From positions 1-64,000 of the forward strand of contig NZ_JABXKQ010000020.1 in NCBI RefSeq assembly GCF_017114945.1: a stretch of 64,000 bases of DNA, written 5' to 3'. Shown here in pieces: positions 37,722 to 47,733 of this stretch (positions within the stretch are counted from its first letter, which is position 1; each line of letters starts with the position of its first letter). A model generated the notes under the pieces. The model had not been told where the DNA came from. It ran no database searches and worked only from the letters and a program-made list of their open reading frames with translations. The position numbers and the translations under genes were made by a program. The DNA is from Nostoc sp. JL34 (GTDB lineage Bacteria > Cyanobacteriota > Cyanobacteriia > Cyanobacteriales > Nostocaceae).

Positions 37722-38336
37722 ATGACCCAAGCGTTGCCCAAATTACTAACCTTCAATGAATTTATCGAATGGTATCCCAACGATGGAAAACGCTATGAGT
37801 TGCACAAAGGAGTAATTATTGAAATGCCGCCTCCAACCGGAACACATGAAAAAGTTATTGCATTTTTGTCGCGAAAATTAACTGTGGAGTTCGATCGTCT
37901 TAATTTCCCCTACGGAATTCCCAAAACCGCATTGGTCAAAACTCCTTCTGCCGAATCCGCTTATTCGCCTGATGTGTTGCTGTTAAATCTTGATAATCTC
38001 GACAATGAACCACTTTTTCAAAAACAGTCAACAGTAAGCCTTGCAGCATCGGTTCCAATAGTTATTGAAGTTGTTTCAAGCAACTGGCGAGATGATTACT
38101 ACAATAAATTTAGAGATTATGAAGAAATGGGAATTCCCGAATATTGGATTGCTGATTATGCTGCATTGGGTGCAAGAAAGTTTATCGGCAATCCCAAACA
38201 ACCCACTATTTTTATATGCGAATTAGTTGATGGCGAATATCAAATGACACCTTTTGAAGGCAATACAGCGATTTTATCACCTAATTTTCCCCAATTAAAT
38301 TTAACTGCACAACAGATTTTTAATGCGGCTAACTAA
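37722..38336 (+). CDS. Uma2-family (PD-(D/E)XK-fold) protein
   Basis: A 204-residue Uma2/DUF820 protein with LTFNEFIEWYPNDGKRYELHKGVIIEMPPPTGTHEKV at the N-terminus and SPDVLLLN ... VPIVIEVVSSNWRDDYYNKFRDYEEMGIPEYWIADYAALGARKF downstream. The core reads EVVSSNWRDDY, with the acidic residues but no clear ExK lysine. A good ribosome-binding site (tatggaggtaag) precedes the ATG. Role unknown; one of three Uma2 loci here. Confidence 0.88.
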   Translation: MTQALPKLLTFNEFIEWYPNDGKRYELHKGVIIEMPPPTGTHEKVIAFLSRKLTVEFDRLNFPYGIPKTALVKTPSAESAYSPDVLLLNLDNLDNEPLFQKQSTVSLAASVPIVIEVVSSNWRDDYYNKFRDYEEMGIPEYWIADYAALGARKFIGNPKQPTIFICELVDGEYQMTPFEGNTAILSPNFPQLNLTAQQIFNAAN

Positions 38337-38356
38337 TTTTTTATCTAGTCTTATAA

Positions 38357-39709
38357 CTATCTTCCCAACTTATTAGGAATACCTTCACAACCACCAGGAA
38401 TAGTACCTCTAGTTTTTTCGCCACCCCAAGTGCAACAGTAGTTACGTGTAGACTCAGAAATCCGTTGCACATTGCTGAAATCGGCATTTTCTACCACAGC
38501 GCCAGTTTGTTCGCCGGTTTCATAATCTGGTGCTTGAGTGCGACTGCGGGGTGATGCTTTATCTACTACACCATAGAATAAGCGAATCCCGTTGATGTCA
38601 GCACCGTTGAGATTAGCACCGTATAAAATTGTGCGGGAGAGGTTGGCTTTTACTAAGTCACAACCGGACAGGTTCGCACGGACAAGATTAGCTTCGCTGA
38701 GGTCAGTCCAACGTAAATCAGTACCAGATAGGTCTGCTGCGGCTAGCATTACCCCTAAATCGATGACGCGCACACCTTCGAGGCGGTCTTCTGCATATCC
38801 GCCAGTTCCATCAAGAATGGCTCGACCTAATAAGCGATCGCGTTTGAGAGGTGACAGTAACTTGGAACGTGAGAGAAAACGGAGAATTTTCGCTTTCCCA
38901 CTACCATCAACACTACTTAAAATTGCCGCAGTGCGTCCTTCAGCGATCGCTCTTTCTTGGGGCCAATCTTCTAATAATCCTTCTTCATCTAATACCAAGT
39001 CTGAAACGCCTTGGAAATAGGAATCAATCGTCTGCTGCTGGGTGATAATGTTTTGCTGAACTGTTAGCAGGTTTTGCTGAATTGTCAAGTCTTTGGAAAT
39101 CACATATTGTCGCCATGCTACGTAAACGGCAATGATGGCGATGAGAATTTGCCCCAAAGCGCCAAACCAATCTGCGAGGGTTCCAGCAATGTCCCAGTTA
39201 ATTTGGCGTCCTAAAAGTAGTAAGCGATCGCCCACACCCGTGAACCTGATCAAGCCGATGATCGCGACTAGTAGTCCCAAAAAGGCCACAAACAGGGTGC
39301 GTTCTTGGGGTGAAAACCATTCGTCTAAAACTTCTTGCAACCAAGGCAATAATATCGCCAGGGATAACAGCAAAGTTATCAGTGTTCCGATGATACCAAC
39401 AATCCAGTTATTGAGGATAATTCCAATAAAGGTGATGGCGATCGCGATTAGAGTAATCAGCAATGCCCTCGGCTTAACTGTAAATTGCTTGGTAATGGGT
39501 TGCTTGAAGTCAGAACGGGCTTGTTGTAAAGCAATTGTCTGTTGCGGAGATTTTAAAGATGCGATCGCTGCTAGTGCTTGTTGTGTCGCTAGTACTTCTG
39601 AGCTGAGGTTTTTCTCAGTTGCACTCCCGTCAAAGTCATCTGGTTGCAAATCGTTTTCGGGGGCTGGTTTTGGGGTTGGTAGATTAGAGGAATCGGATTC
39701 AATTGTCAT
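38357..39709 (-). CDS. Membrane protein with pentapeptide repeats
   Basis: The 450-residue protein has a polar N-terminus (1-75), about four TM helices (roughly 84-104, 107-127, 142-162, 185-205), a coiled-coil stretch (about 208-235) and a cytoplasmic region. Pentapeptide repeats (ADLSG TDLRW TDLSE ANLVR ANLSG CDLVK ANLSR) span about 325-375. The C-terminus ends with a Cys-containing segment (NYCCTWGGEK). This resembles cyanobacterial low-temperature-type pentapeptide membrane proteins of unknown role. The minus-strand start has weak support. Confidence 0.85.
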   Translation of the reverse strand: MTIESDSSNLPTPKPAPENDLQPDDFDGSATEKNLSSEVLATQQALAAIASLKSPQQTIALQQARSDFKQPITKQFTVKPRALLITLIAIAITFIGIILNNWIVGIIGTLITLLLSLAILLPWLQEVLDEWFSPQERTLFVAFLGLLVAIIGLIRFTGVGDRLLLLGRQINWDIAGTLADWFGALGQILIAIIAVYVAWRQYVISKDLTIQQNLLTVQQNIITQQQTIDSYFQGVSDLVLDEEGLLEDWPQERAIAEGRTAAILSSVDGSGKAKILRFLSRSKLLSPLKRDRLLGRAILDGTGGYAEDRLEGVRVIDLGVMLAAADLSGTDLRWTDLSEANLVRANLSGCDLVKANLSRTILYGANLNGADINGIRLFYGVVDKASPRSRTQAPDYETGEQTGAVVENADFSNVQRISESTRNYCCTWGGEKTRGTIPGGCEGIPNKLGR

Positions 39710-39900
39710 GTTTTCTATTTTGCCCCCTCAATCCACGTTATGCAGCGTTCCTACCGCAGTAAATTCTTAAAAAACAGGCTGAAGATTATTTTTGCTTGTC
39801 CTTTTGGCAACTACGACTATTGCGCTGAGAGTCATCGCCAGACCTGTTAATTACCTGAATTTAACACCCTGGAGCGATCGCTTTATTATGCTTACTCCTT

Positions 39901-40731
39901 CTAGGTGAATGAGTATTCGTGCCAATCGCAAATGGGGCGATAGCCAATCGCTTGATAAATATGATTGGCTGTGGGATTGGCTAAATCTGCTATGAGGAAA
40001 CAATTGTGGCATCCCTGGTCTAGCAGTTTTTGGCTTAACGCTGCGACACAGGCAGTGGCATATCCTTGGCGACGATACTCTGGTGGTGTATAAGCTAAAT
40101 TGATCCGACCAATTGTAGGTAACACTTGTTTACTAGATGCAACTGAAACTGGAGTGCTATCAACCCAAAAATAAGTATTCTGCTGTTTCAACCGATTATC
40201 TACTTGGTGTTCGACATCTTCGCTCACCGCCTGATCTATCTCAGATAAAAATGCAGAAAGCCACTCGATCAATAGAGAGCGATCGCCTTCAGTTGCCAGT
40301 CTAAGATATCCTCTGGCCGTTGAGACTCTTTGCACTGCCATTAATTGGTAAATTTTCATTACCACCGACCGTTGATAAAATTGTTCTGTCAGGGCTTGCC
40401 AAATCTGCGAGAATATTTCTACCTCTTTAGCCAGTCCCATGCTTCCTGGCAGTTGCTCTTGACGCAAATCTTGAGCAATCAACTGCAAAGCATCCATATT
40501 CTGGGCTGTGGATAGGATCAATTTTTGGGGTGGGGTGCGGATGGCAACAGCCCCAATCTCGCCACTTGTTTGGACAATTACTAAATAAGGCTTACCCAGA
40601 TAAAGTTCTGGGTTATACAACAAGGTATGCAAAATACTGAGTAAAACATTATTTTCTACCTGATGCTGGAGTAAGTAAGCCTGAGTGCAGTGCCAGAATT
40701 CCTGAATGTTGTCGAATCGATTTAGTTGCAT
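39901..40731 (-). CDS. GNAT-family N-acetyltransferase
   Basis: The 276-residue protein has a GNAT domain in its C-terminal half: RINLAYTPPEYRRQGYATACVAALSQKLLDQG holds the acetyl-CoA-binding Q/RxxGxA motif (RRQGYA), followed by CFLIADLANPTANHIYQAIGYRPICDWHEYSF. The N-terminal half (about 1-130) is a less conserved second domain. The substrate is unknown. Confidence 0.85.
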   Translation of the reverse strand: MQLNRFDNIQEFWHCTQAYLLQHQVENNVLLSILHTLLYNPELYLGKPYLVIVQTSGEIGAVAIRTPPQKLILSTAQNMDALQLIAQDLRQEQLPGSMGLAKEVEIFSQIWQALTEQFYQRSVVMKIYQLMAVQRVSTARGYLRLATEGDRSLLIEWLSAFLSEIDQAVSEDVEHQVDNRLKQQNTYFWVDSTPVSVASSKQVLPTIGRINLAYTPPEYRRQGYATACVAALSQKLLDQGCHNCFLIADLANPTANHIYQAIGYRPICDWHEYSFT

Positions 40732-40885
40732 GATTAGCCTTCCTCACTAACCATTACCATCAAATAATAAAAATATATATTGTGGGGTGGGCATCTTGCC
40801 TGCCCTGATTCATGAGCGTGCAAGGATGTCCACCCCACAAAATTGAGTAATGTATTTGTTGGAATTCCCAATCCTTTGCACTCAA

Positions 40886-42106
40886 TTAAGGTGCAAGGGC
40901 ATTACCCCGAATTAGACTACCAATGGTTTTGGCAGTAATCTTCAATTGGGTGATGGGATTAGCAGGGACAACCGTCTTATACAGATAGCTATCGAATGTT
41001 AGCCGTTGCACATCGAGGTCATCACACATTTCCACAAACGCCTCACGGGTAGCGTTGGAACGATAGAACACGGTTTGCAGAATGTCCAACACCTTGTAAG
41101 TGAGTCCATATCTTTTATCCCAACGCTTCAGATAAATCTTGAGGTCGCCTTCTGTAGGAATACGGCTACCACTGTTAGATGTTTCTACAATGGTTTCGGC
41201 ACACATCCGCCCAGATTTAGCGGCAAAATAAATACCTTCACCAGAAGACTTGGTAACGTAACCAGCAGCATCTCCCACCAAGGCGATGCGACCGACAACA
41301 CGACGGGGACGGGGATGTTCCGGAATGGGGTGGGCTTCGACTTTGATGATTTTACCGCCTGCTAGCTTCTCGGAAGCACGAGCGCGGATACCAGCTTGTA
41401 ACTGTTTGATGCTGGCTTTATTGATGTGCATTGTACCAGTACCGACAGCTACGTGGTCATATTTGGGGAAAACCCAAGCGTAGAAGTCAGTAGAAACGTC
41501 ATCACCAACATACATTTCGGCGAGGTCGTTATAGTAGGCCATTTTGTCTTCGGGTAAGCGAATTCGCTCTTGGAAGGCGATCGCATAATTGTAATCCCCA
41601 GCGTCCATTTCCTTGGCAACGCGGGAATTAGCCCCATCTGCCCCAATAATTAGATCCACCTTCAGGGTTTTAGCAATCCCCTGTGATATCCCATCTGTAT
41701 GGTCAATGTAATGGATGGTATAGGGATCAGTATTGTTTCCTGGTATATCGAGTTTATGAACAGTGGCATTAATTAAATTTGCGCCTACTTTTGCCGCGCG
41801 ATCGCGCAAAAAGCCATCCAGCACTTCCCGGCGGCACATTCCTATATATTCATCTTCATTTATCAGATTGATATCAACCTCGCGATTGGAAGGCGAAATC
41901 ATTTTCATCTTCCGTACCCGGCGATCGATAATCTCTGGTGATAAGTCAAATTCACTCACCATACATAGGGGAATTGCACCCCCACAAGGCTTTGCATTGT
42001 CTAACTTCCGCTCAAACAGGTAGGTTTCAATCCCAGAGGCTGCCAGTGTTTCAGCGGCAGATGAACCAGCAGGGCCTGACCCAATAACAGCAACCCGTAG
42101 TGTCAA
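40886..42106 (-). CDS. chlP: Geranylgeranyl reductase
   Basis: ChlP reduces the geranylgeranyl chain of chlorophyll, and free geranylgeranyl diphosphate to phytyl diphosphate, for chlorophyll and tocopherol. The start is a TTG at 42106, which gives the conserved N-terminus (M)TLRVAVIGSGPAG and is preceded by GGGAGAAAG; a TTG at 42121 is the longer alternative. The product is 406 residues, the usual size. The FAD GSGPAGSSAAETL motif, KPCGGAIPLCMV, and VALVGDAAGYVTKSSGEGIYFA are all present. Confidence 0.95.
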   Translation of the reverse strand: MTLRVAVIGSGPAGSSAAETLAASGIETYLFERKLDNAKPCGGAIPLCMVSEFDLSPEIIDRRVRKMKMISPSNREVDINLINEDEYIGMCRREVLDGFLRDRAAKVGANLINATVHKLDIPGNNTDPYTIHYIDHTDGISQGIAKTLKVDLIIGADGANSRVAKEMDAGDYNYAIAFQERIRLPEDKMAYYNDLAEMYVGDDVSTDFYAWVFPKYDHVAVGTGTMHINKASIKQLQAGIRARASEKLAGGKIIKVEAHPIPEHPRPRRVVGRIALVGDAAGYVTKSSGEGIYFAAKSGRMCAETIVETSNSGSRIPTEGDLKIYLKRWDKRYGLTYKVLDILQTVFYRSNATREAFVEMCDDLDVQRLTFDSYLYKTVVPANPITQLKITAKTIGSLIRGNALAP

Positions 42107-42227
42107 AGGTCTTTCTCCCAATCTTCACATTTACCGAGAGCATACTACCACGGTCTTTCTGGTGATTTGGCGCTTTTCCTCCAGGTTTCTGCACAAATGC
42201 AATATTCCTTAATGTTTCGATACGAAT

Positions 42228-42313
42228 GGGGACTGGGGATTGGGGATTGGGGATTGGGAAGAATGAAGAATATTACCTACCCAGTCCCTAGTTCCCAGTC
42301 CCTAATCCCCAAT
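42228..42313. repeat. Fold-back intergenic repeat, copy 3
   Basis: ggggactggggattgggg units on the left pair with cccagtccctaatcccc on the right. It lies just upstream of the preferred yidD start and belongs to the same type as the elements at 31557-31657 and 32173-32276. Confidence 0.75.
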
Positions 42314-42823
42314 ATGCAGATTTCCTTATTCGATTCTTTTACTAGACAAGTTAGTACTGCCGCAATTACTGGATATCAAAAGCACATTTCCCCACATAAA
42401 GGTTTTGCTTGTGCCCACAGAATACTATATGGCGGCGAATCTTGTTCTCAATACATCAAGCGGGTAGTTGCCAAGGAAGGGTTAAAAGCAGCTTTTGTCA
42501 ATTCCCGTGAACGATTTCAAGCTTGCAAGCAAGCTAACCAAATTTTGCGATCGCAAACCGAGAACTCAGAAGAATCCACAGACGGCGAAGCAGACACGCA
42601 GCAAGGACAACAAGCCTCTGGTAAAGTTGCTCAAAAATCCTCATTTATTAGCAGCGACAATACTAACTGTTTTGATTGTGCCGATTTGGGCTGCAATTGT
42701 GCCCAGATGGTTAGCATGACTCCTGATTGTGGTTCCCTAGATTGCGGTGCTGCTGATTGCGGTTCCCTAGATTGCAGTGGTGCTGACTGTAGCTTTCTTG
42801 ATTGCGGCAGTTGCGGTAGCTAA
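42314..42823 (+). CDS. yidD: YidD-family protein with cysteine-rich tail
   Basis: About 169 residues from ATG 42314. An earlier in-frame ATG at 42167 would add residues encoded by the fold-back repeat and is rejected. Residues about 10-60 match YidD (YQKHISPHKGFACAHRILYGGESCSQYIKRVV, with the conserved C...SCSxY), a small membrane-associated protein thought to help YidC insertion. Normal YidD proteins end near 75-85 residues. Here a linker and a C-terminal tail of repeating D-C-G/S-L units carry about 12 Cys between residues 115 and 169. The role of that tail is unknown. Confidence 0.85.
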   Translation: MQISLFDSFTRQVSTAAITGYQKHISPHKGFACAHRILYGGESCSQYIKRVVAKEGLKAAFVNSRERFQACKQANQILRSQTENSEESTDGEADTQQGQQASGKVAQKSSFISSDNTNCFDCADLGCNCAQMVSMTPDCGSLDCGAADCGSLDCSGADCSFLDCGSCGS

Positions 42824-42917
42824 ATCTTGTTCATCCATAAATAACGATGTATGGTATATGTAAGACACAGTAATCCTACCAAGGATCTGTAGATTTAGTT
42901 GCAGAGGTACAGCAGCA

Positions 42918-43934
42918 GTGGGCATAGTAGTTGAGAACGTATCCAAACAATTCGGGAGTTTCAAGGCAGTTGATCAGGTCAGCCTGGAAATTAAGAGTGG
43001 TTCGCTGGTTGCATTGCTCGGGCCATCGGGATCAGGTAAATCTACGCTACTACGGTTAATCTCAGGTCTAGAAATGCCTGATAGCGGCAAAATCCTGCTT
43101 ACCGGTAAGGACGCTACATACCAAAGTGTGCAACAGCGGAATATTGGGTTTGTGTTTCAGCACTATGCCCTATTCAAGCATCTAACTGTCAAGCAAAATA
43201 TTGCCTTTGGCTTAGAAATTCGCAAGGCCCAGCCAAAGAAAATTAAGGGAAAGGTAGAACAATTACTAGAATTGGTGCAGTTGACTGGATTAGGCGATCG
43301 CTATCCATCACAACTTTCTGGTGGTCAAAGACAACGGGTAGCATTAGCCAGGGCATTGGCAGTAGAACCGGAAGTTTTGTTGCTAGATGAACCCTTCGGC
43401 GCACTTGATGCTAAAGTCCGCAAAGACTTACGGGCATGGTTACGCCGCCTCCATGATGAGGTTCATGTTACTACCGTTTTCGTCACCCACGACCAAGAGG
43501 AAGCAATGGAAGTCTCCGATGAGGTTGTGGTGATGAATAAAGGGCGTGTGGAACAGGTGGGGACACCAGCAGAAATTTACGATGACCCTGCCACTGCATT
43601 TGTGATGAGCTTCATCGGCCCAGTGAACGTATTACCTAGTACCTCAAAGATTTTTCAAAGTAGTGGATTTGATGCGCCACACCCACAAGTGTTTTTGCGC
43701 CCGCAAGATGTGATTTTGGAAAAGGTTGCTAACGGTACTACTACGGTTGCTACAGTGAGCCGATTGATACATTTGGGTTGGGAAATTCAGGTGGAATTAA
43801 CTTTTGATGACGGGCAAGTGGTGATGGCGCATTTAACACGCGATCGCTTTAATGACTTAGAGTTAGAACCGAAACAGCGAGTGTATGTGAAGCCAAAGGA
43901 TGCAAAGTCCTTCCCAGTGTCTTATTCAATTTAA
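42918..43934 (+). CDS. cysA: Sulfate/thiosulfate ABC transporter ATPase CysA
   Basis: The 338-residue protein (GTG start) has Walker [10 protein letters not shown] (residues 35-43), signature [16 protein letters not shown] (around 134), Walker [12 protein letters not shown] and switch [15 protein letters not shown], followed by a C-terminal regulatory (TOBE-like) domain with FLRPQDV. This matches CysA or a closely related importer ATPase. The membrane and binding-protein genes (cysT, cysW, sbp) are absent nearby, so it must function with subunits encoded elsewhere. The substrate remains inferred. Confidence 0.85.
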   Translation: MGIVVENVSKQFGSFKAVDQVSLEIKSGSLVALLGPSGSGKSTLLRLISGLEMPDSGKILLTGKDATYQSVQQRNIGFVFQHYALFKHLTVKQNIAFGLEIRKAQPKKIKGKVEQLLELVQLTGLGDRYPSQLSGGQRQRVALARALAVEPEVLLLDEPFGALDAKVRKDLRAWLRRLHDEVHVTTVFVTHDQEEAMEVSDEVVVMNKGRVEQVGTPAEIYDDPATAFVMSFIGPVNVLPSTSKIFQSSGFDAPHPQVFLRPQDVILEKVANGTTTVATVSRLIHLGWEIQVELTFDDGQVVMAHLTRDRFNDLELEPKQRVYVKPKDAKSFPVSYSI

Positions 43935-43965
43935 AATTGCAATTCTAAATCATTCGTGAACAATG

Positions 43966-43998
43966 AGATCCCCGATTTATTTAAGAAGTCGGGGATCT
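43966..43998. terminator. Strong intrinsic terminator after cysA
   Basis: AGATCCCCGA (43966-43975) / TCGGGGATCT (43989-43998) is a perfect 10-bp stem with a 13-base loop and T-rich flank. It lies between convergent cysA and the M16 peptidase gene. Confidence 0.7.
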
Positions 43999-44050
43999 TA
44001 ATTATTGCGATTTTTACAACTCCAATCGCATTGCTATTTATCTGAGGTAA

Positions 44051-46870
44051 TTAGTTGCCTTTGGTTACAGTATCTCCAGGGCCAGTGGTGACAATCACTA
44101 GATTTTCTGGCTTAATTAAATCTTCAATTGCCTGTTTTATGTTAGCCATAGTAACTGCTTGAATTTGCTGGGGAAACTCTCGGATTTCTGACCGTGAAAG
44201 CCCCAAGACTGCATTATCCAAAATGATGCTGGATACATCACTGGGATTCGCTAAATCCACAGGGTAGCTATTGGTAATTGAGCGTTTTGCTGTGTTGAAT
44301 TCAGCTTCAGTTACTCCTTGTTCGCGCAACTGTTTGAGTAAAGCGAGAGTGCTGGCGATCGCTTTTTGGGCATCTCCAGGAGCAGTCTGCATTTGAATCA
44401 AGAATGGCCCAGGATTTATACCGGCGGCAAAACCACTATATATACCGTAGGTTAGACCTTGGCGATCGCGCACTTCTGTACCCAGGCGGCTGGCTAAGGT
44501 GTCACCACCCAAAATTTGATTTAGCACCAGCGCCGCATAATAACGTGGGTCTTTGCGAGAGATGCCGCTGTAGCCGATGTAGGTAACAGCCTCAGATTTA
44601 CCGGGAATTACTTTGTTTAGACGTGTCAAAGTTTGCGGTAATGGCACAGTCTGTATTTTGAGAACAGGTGGCTTACCTGTGGCTTGCCATTTCCCAAACA
44701 CCTGATTCAGTAAAGCTTTTACCTTAACTGGATCAAAGTCTCCCACTAGAGCGATCGTTGTGGTATCCGGTCGGTAGTGTGTCTGGTAGAAGCCAAGCAA
44801 ATCATCACGAGTAATGCTCTTTAAACTCTCGGCTGTAGGAAAGCTGTGGAACGGATGGTTTTCAGGGTAAATTGCCTGCTGGAATACTTGTCGTCCCAGT
44901 CCTCTAGGGTCATCTAGCTGGACTTTCAGACTTGTCATTGCCCGCTGGCGACTTAGTTCTAACTGATCGGCTGGGAAAGTGGCGTTTTCTAAGACATCTG
45001 CCAGAGTTTGAATCAATATTGGCAGATTCGCTGAAAGTCCCTGACCGCTAACGTTAGTTCCCTCGCGGCTAGCACTGAAGCTCAAATCGGCTCCCCGATC
45101 TTCTAAGGTTTTTGCTAGGGTCAGAGCATTTTTAGTCTGCGTCCCATTCATTAAGTTATTTGCAGTTAGATTCGCTAATCCAGCTTTTTGATTGCCGTCA
45201 AATTCACTACCAGCGTCAATTTGTCCACTCAGGTTAATAGTGGGAAGGTTGCGATCGCTTAACAGCAGAACCTTCAAACCATTCTTTAAGGTAAACTCTT
45301 CTGGTAGTGATTGTTTGGCTGAATCTGTCGCTGATGTGGCAGGTGGTAGATATTTCGCCAGTTCTGCTGGATCTACAGGCTTACCGGGGCTGAAATTTTC
45401 CACTGTGCGTCCAGAACCAGCGTTAGAAGTCCCTGGTTTACCATCTGGTTGAGTCGGCTCAAAGAAGCCGATGGTTTGTTTAGCTGGATTTAGGTAAGTT
45501 TTTGCTGCTTTCTGGACTTGAGCAGGGGTGACTTTAGCGATCGCAGCTAGATACTTTTCAATAAAACGATAATCTCCTGCGATCGTTTGGTTATACCCCA
45601 GTTGATTAGCCTGACTAGTAATATCTTGATTTCCCAAAATATACGAGGCTTGCAATTGCGTCTTCGCCCGGTTCAACTCTTCTGAACTGACAGGCTGCTG
45701 TTGCAATTTTACTAAAGATTCTTGGAGTACCTGGGCAATTTTCCCCAACTCTTGACCGGGAGCCGCCGTAGCATCAATTTCATACCAACCTGGTTCGATG
45801 AGTTCGGCAGCACCACCACTCACTGAACTAGCGAGTCCAGATTCTACCAGAGCTTGATAAAGCCTAGAGCTACGTCCACCTGTGAGAATGGCATCCATCA
45901 AATCAATTGCCGGAACATCAGGATGTTTGATATCTGGCAGAGGATATACGGCTTGCAATAGTGCTGCACTTCCAGGTTGCTTGAGAATAATCGGTGCTTT
46001 TTTAGCAGCAACAGGGGTAGATGGGGAAGCATCGACGGGGGAAGAAGATGCCGAGGAAGTAGCAATTGCTCTCCTTGTATCATGGACTGCCGCGTCTTTT
46101 TTTGCTCGTTGCGATAATTTACCAAAAGTTTCTTTGACAACTTTGAGTGCAGGTTCTGTGGCAAAATCCCCAGTAATCACCAACGTAGCATTTTCTGGGC
46201 TGTAGTAGGTTTGGTAATAATTCCGCACCTGCTCCACCGTGAATTTCTCTACATCGGCTTTTGTTCCTCCCACCGATAAGCCATAGGCTCGATTGGGGAA
46301 AGCCGCTCGCATCACTGCCCGACCTAGACGATAGCCTGGTGAATTTTCGTACCCTTGTAACTCGGAGATTACCACCCGCTTTTCACTTGTGAGTTGCTCA
46401 GGCCCAACTAAGGAGTTTTCCATGCGATCGGCTTCCAGTGTCAGCAGTGCTTCCAATTTGTCTCGCTGTACTGTGCCAAAGTAAGCTGTTTCGTCATAAC
46501 TAGTAAAGGCATTGAACTGACTACCCAAGGCACTAAACAACCGTCCAAACTGCACTGGACGGTCAGTTGTACCTTTGAACATCAAATGTTCTAGCTGGTG
46601 AGAAATACCATTCTCTCCCTTCACCTCGTTGCGTGAACCAACTTTATACCAAACTTGTACACTCACCACTGGAGCAGTATGGACTTCCTTAGTTAATACT
46701 GTTAAGCCGTTGTCCAATACCGTTTTTTGTACCCCTTGAGTGAATGAGAGAGCAGATACAGGTGTGACTGCTGTTGGTGTTGCAGCATTGGTAAAATTGC
46801 CTGACAAAGGCACGATAGTTAGGAGAAGGCTGAGGAAAAATCCTATAAGCATGTATGAGCGCCGTTTCAT
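44051..46870 (-). CDS. M16 family metallopeptidase (two-domain fusion)
   Basis: From ATG 46870 the product has 939 residues. It begins with a signal peptide (MKRRSYMLIGFFLSLLLTIVPLSGNF); the frame is open to 46921 but the longer start is less typical. The first M16 unit has the inverted zinc motif SHQLEHLMFKGT (HxxEH) with a downstream E-rich segment; the second unit, about 500-930, lacks it (LANLTANNLMNGT region). So active and inactive M16 halves are fused, as in several bacterial secreted M16 proteases. It is expected to act in the periplasm or at the outer envelope on peptides. Confidence 0.92.
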   Translation of the reverse strand: MKRRSYMLIGFFLSLLLTIVPLSGNFTNAATPTAVTPVSALSFTQGVQKTVLDNGLTVLTKEVHTAPVVSVQVWYKVGSRNEVKGENGISHQLEHLMFKGTTDRPVQFGRLFSALGSQFNAFTSYDETAYFGTVQRDKLEALLTLEADRMENSLVGPEQLTSEKRVVISELQGYENSPGYRLGRAVMRAAFPNRAYGLSVGGTKADVEKFTVEQVRNYYQTYYSPENATLVITGDFATEPALKVVKETFGKLSQRAKKDAAVHDTRRAIATSSASSSPVDASPSTPVAAKKAPIILKQPGSAALLQAVYPLPDIKHPDVPAIDLMDAILTGGRSSRLYQALVESGLASSVSGGAAELIEPGWYEIDATAAPGQELGKIAQVLQESLVKLQQQPVSSEELNRAKTQLQASYILGNQDITSQANQLGYNQTIAGDYRFIEKYLAAIAKVTPAQVQKAAKTYLNPAKQTIGFFEPTQPDGKPGTSNAGSGRTVENFSPGKPVDPAELAKYLPPATSATDSAKQSLPEEFTLKNGLKVLLLSDRNLPTINLSGQIDAGSEFDGNQKAGLANLTANNLMNGTQTKNALTLAKTLEDRGADLSFSASREGTNVSGQGLSANLPILIQTLADVLENATFPADQLELSRQRAMTSLKVQLDDPRGLGRQVFQQAIYPENHPFHSFPTAESLKSITRDDLLGFYQTHYRPDTTTIALVGDFDPVKVKALLNQVFGKWQATGKPPVLKIQTVPLPQTLTRLNKVIPGKSEAVTYIGYSGISRKDPRYYAALVLNQILGGDTLASRLGTEVRDRQGLTYGIYSGFAAGINPGPFLIQMQTAPGDAQKAIASTLALLKQLREQGVTEAEFNTAKRSITNSYPVDLANPSDVSSIILDNAVLGLSRSEIREFPQQIQAVTMANIKQAIEDLIKPENLVIVTTGPGDTVTKGN

Positions 46871-47265
46871 AAGCAATGCAAAATTTCCAATTTTTAAATA
46901 AAACCCCAAAGGGTATTTCAAAATCTAAATCTAACTCAAGTTGCTAGTTATGGAGGGATAAGACAAAAATGCAATCAAATCTCCTCAAAAGAAATATGGC
47001 AGGAGATGATATATAAACTTATTGCTGCACTACTTTTTGCCTGTACCATATCTGGGTACATTTGTTAAAACTACCCAAGGTTTATTAGGTTCACAGACAA
47101 AATTTTTACAGAATATTAGAAATTATTGCAAATAGATTAACAAGCATTGCAATGTGTTCCATTTTACACGATTGTAATAATATCTACTTTTAAAATTGAT
47201 TTGATACCTGTTGTCATCCCATTCGGGTAAGTATCTCGGTCAAACTAGCAAAAACTTTTTTAGAT
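46871..47265. other. Gene-free divergent promoter region, about 395 bp
   Basis: AT-rich spacer between the divergent M16 peptidase and secreted-protein genes. I see no repeat or RNA and expect promoters for both. Confidence 0.45.
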
Positions 47266-47733
47266 ATGCAAACAAGAAACTTAATTGGATCGTTTACATT
47301 AGGTATGCTGTTAACAGCAATACCTGTATTATCAGCTAATGCCTCAGAAGTAGTACCAAATTTATACCAGTTTCAAGGTAAAAATGTCAGCATTAGTTAC
47401 TCAACAACAAGCTTTATTGGCAAGCCCCTTTTTACCTATAAAGATAAGCAACAGACATTAAACTTTCAAGGTACTGAGCAGATCCGTAGTGTAGAAACAG
47501 AAATTGGTACACTAGTAACTGTAACTATCCGTAAGACAGTAGATACTGGCAATACCGTGTTTACTTTGATCTTACCCCGTGTAAACCTTGGAAACAGTAA
47601 CTCAGCCGCAGTAGAAACTAAGGGAATCACAACAACAAATCTCTTTTCTGTGATTCCTAAATTCAACCAGGGGCAAAGACAAACTTATACAACAATCCAT
47701 TTGGCTGGTACAGCCCAAGCTGTCGCGTTTTAA
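47266..47733 (+). CDS. Secreted protein of unknown function
   Basis: The 155-residue protein has a signal peptide (MQTRNLIGSFTLGMLLTAIPVLSANASE, predicted cleavage after NAS). The mature 127 residues have alternating polar and hydrophobic pattern, suggesting a beta-sandwich. I do not recognise the family, and no cysteine or catalytic motif is visible. Cyanobacterial proteins of this length and signature are usually periplasmic. Confidence 0.72.
   Translation: MQTRNLIGSFTLGMLLTAIPVLSANASEVVPNLYQFQGKNVSISYSTTSFIGKPLFTYKDKQQTLNFQGTEQIRSVETEIGTLVTVTIRKTVDTGNTVFTLILPRVNLGNSNSAAVETKGITTTNLFSVIPKFNQGQRQTYTTIHLAGTAQAVAF

Noticed and set aside
38592-39770. Long plus-strand frames opposite the pentapeptide membrane protein
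   Set aside because: They are shadows of a real gene with TM and repeat features; composition is Arg/Ser-rich.
42167-42313. N-terminal extension of YidD
   Set aside because: These codons translate the fold-back repeat (WGLGIGDWGLG), so they are not likely protein coding.
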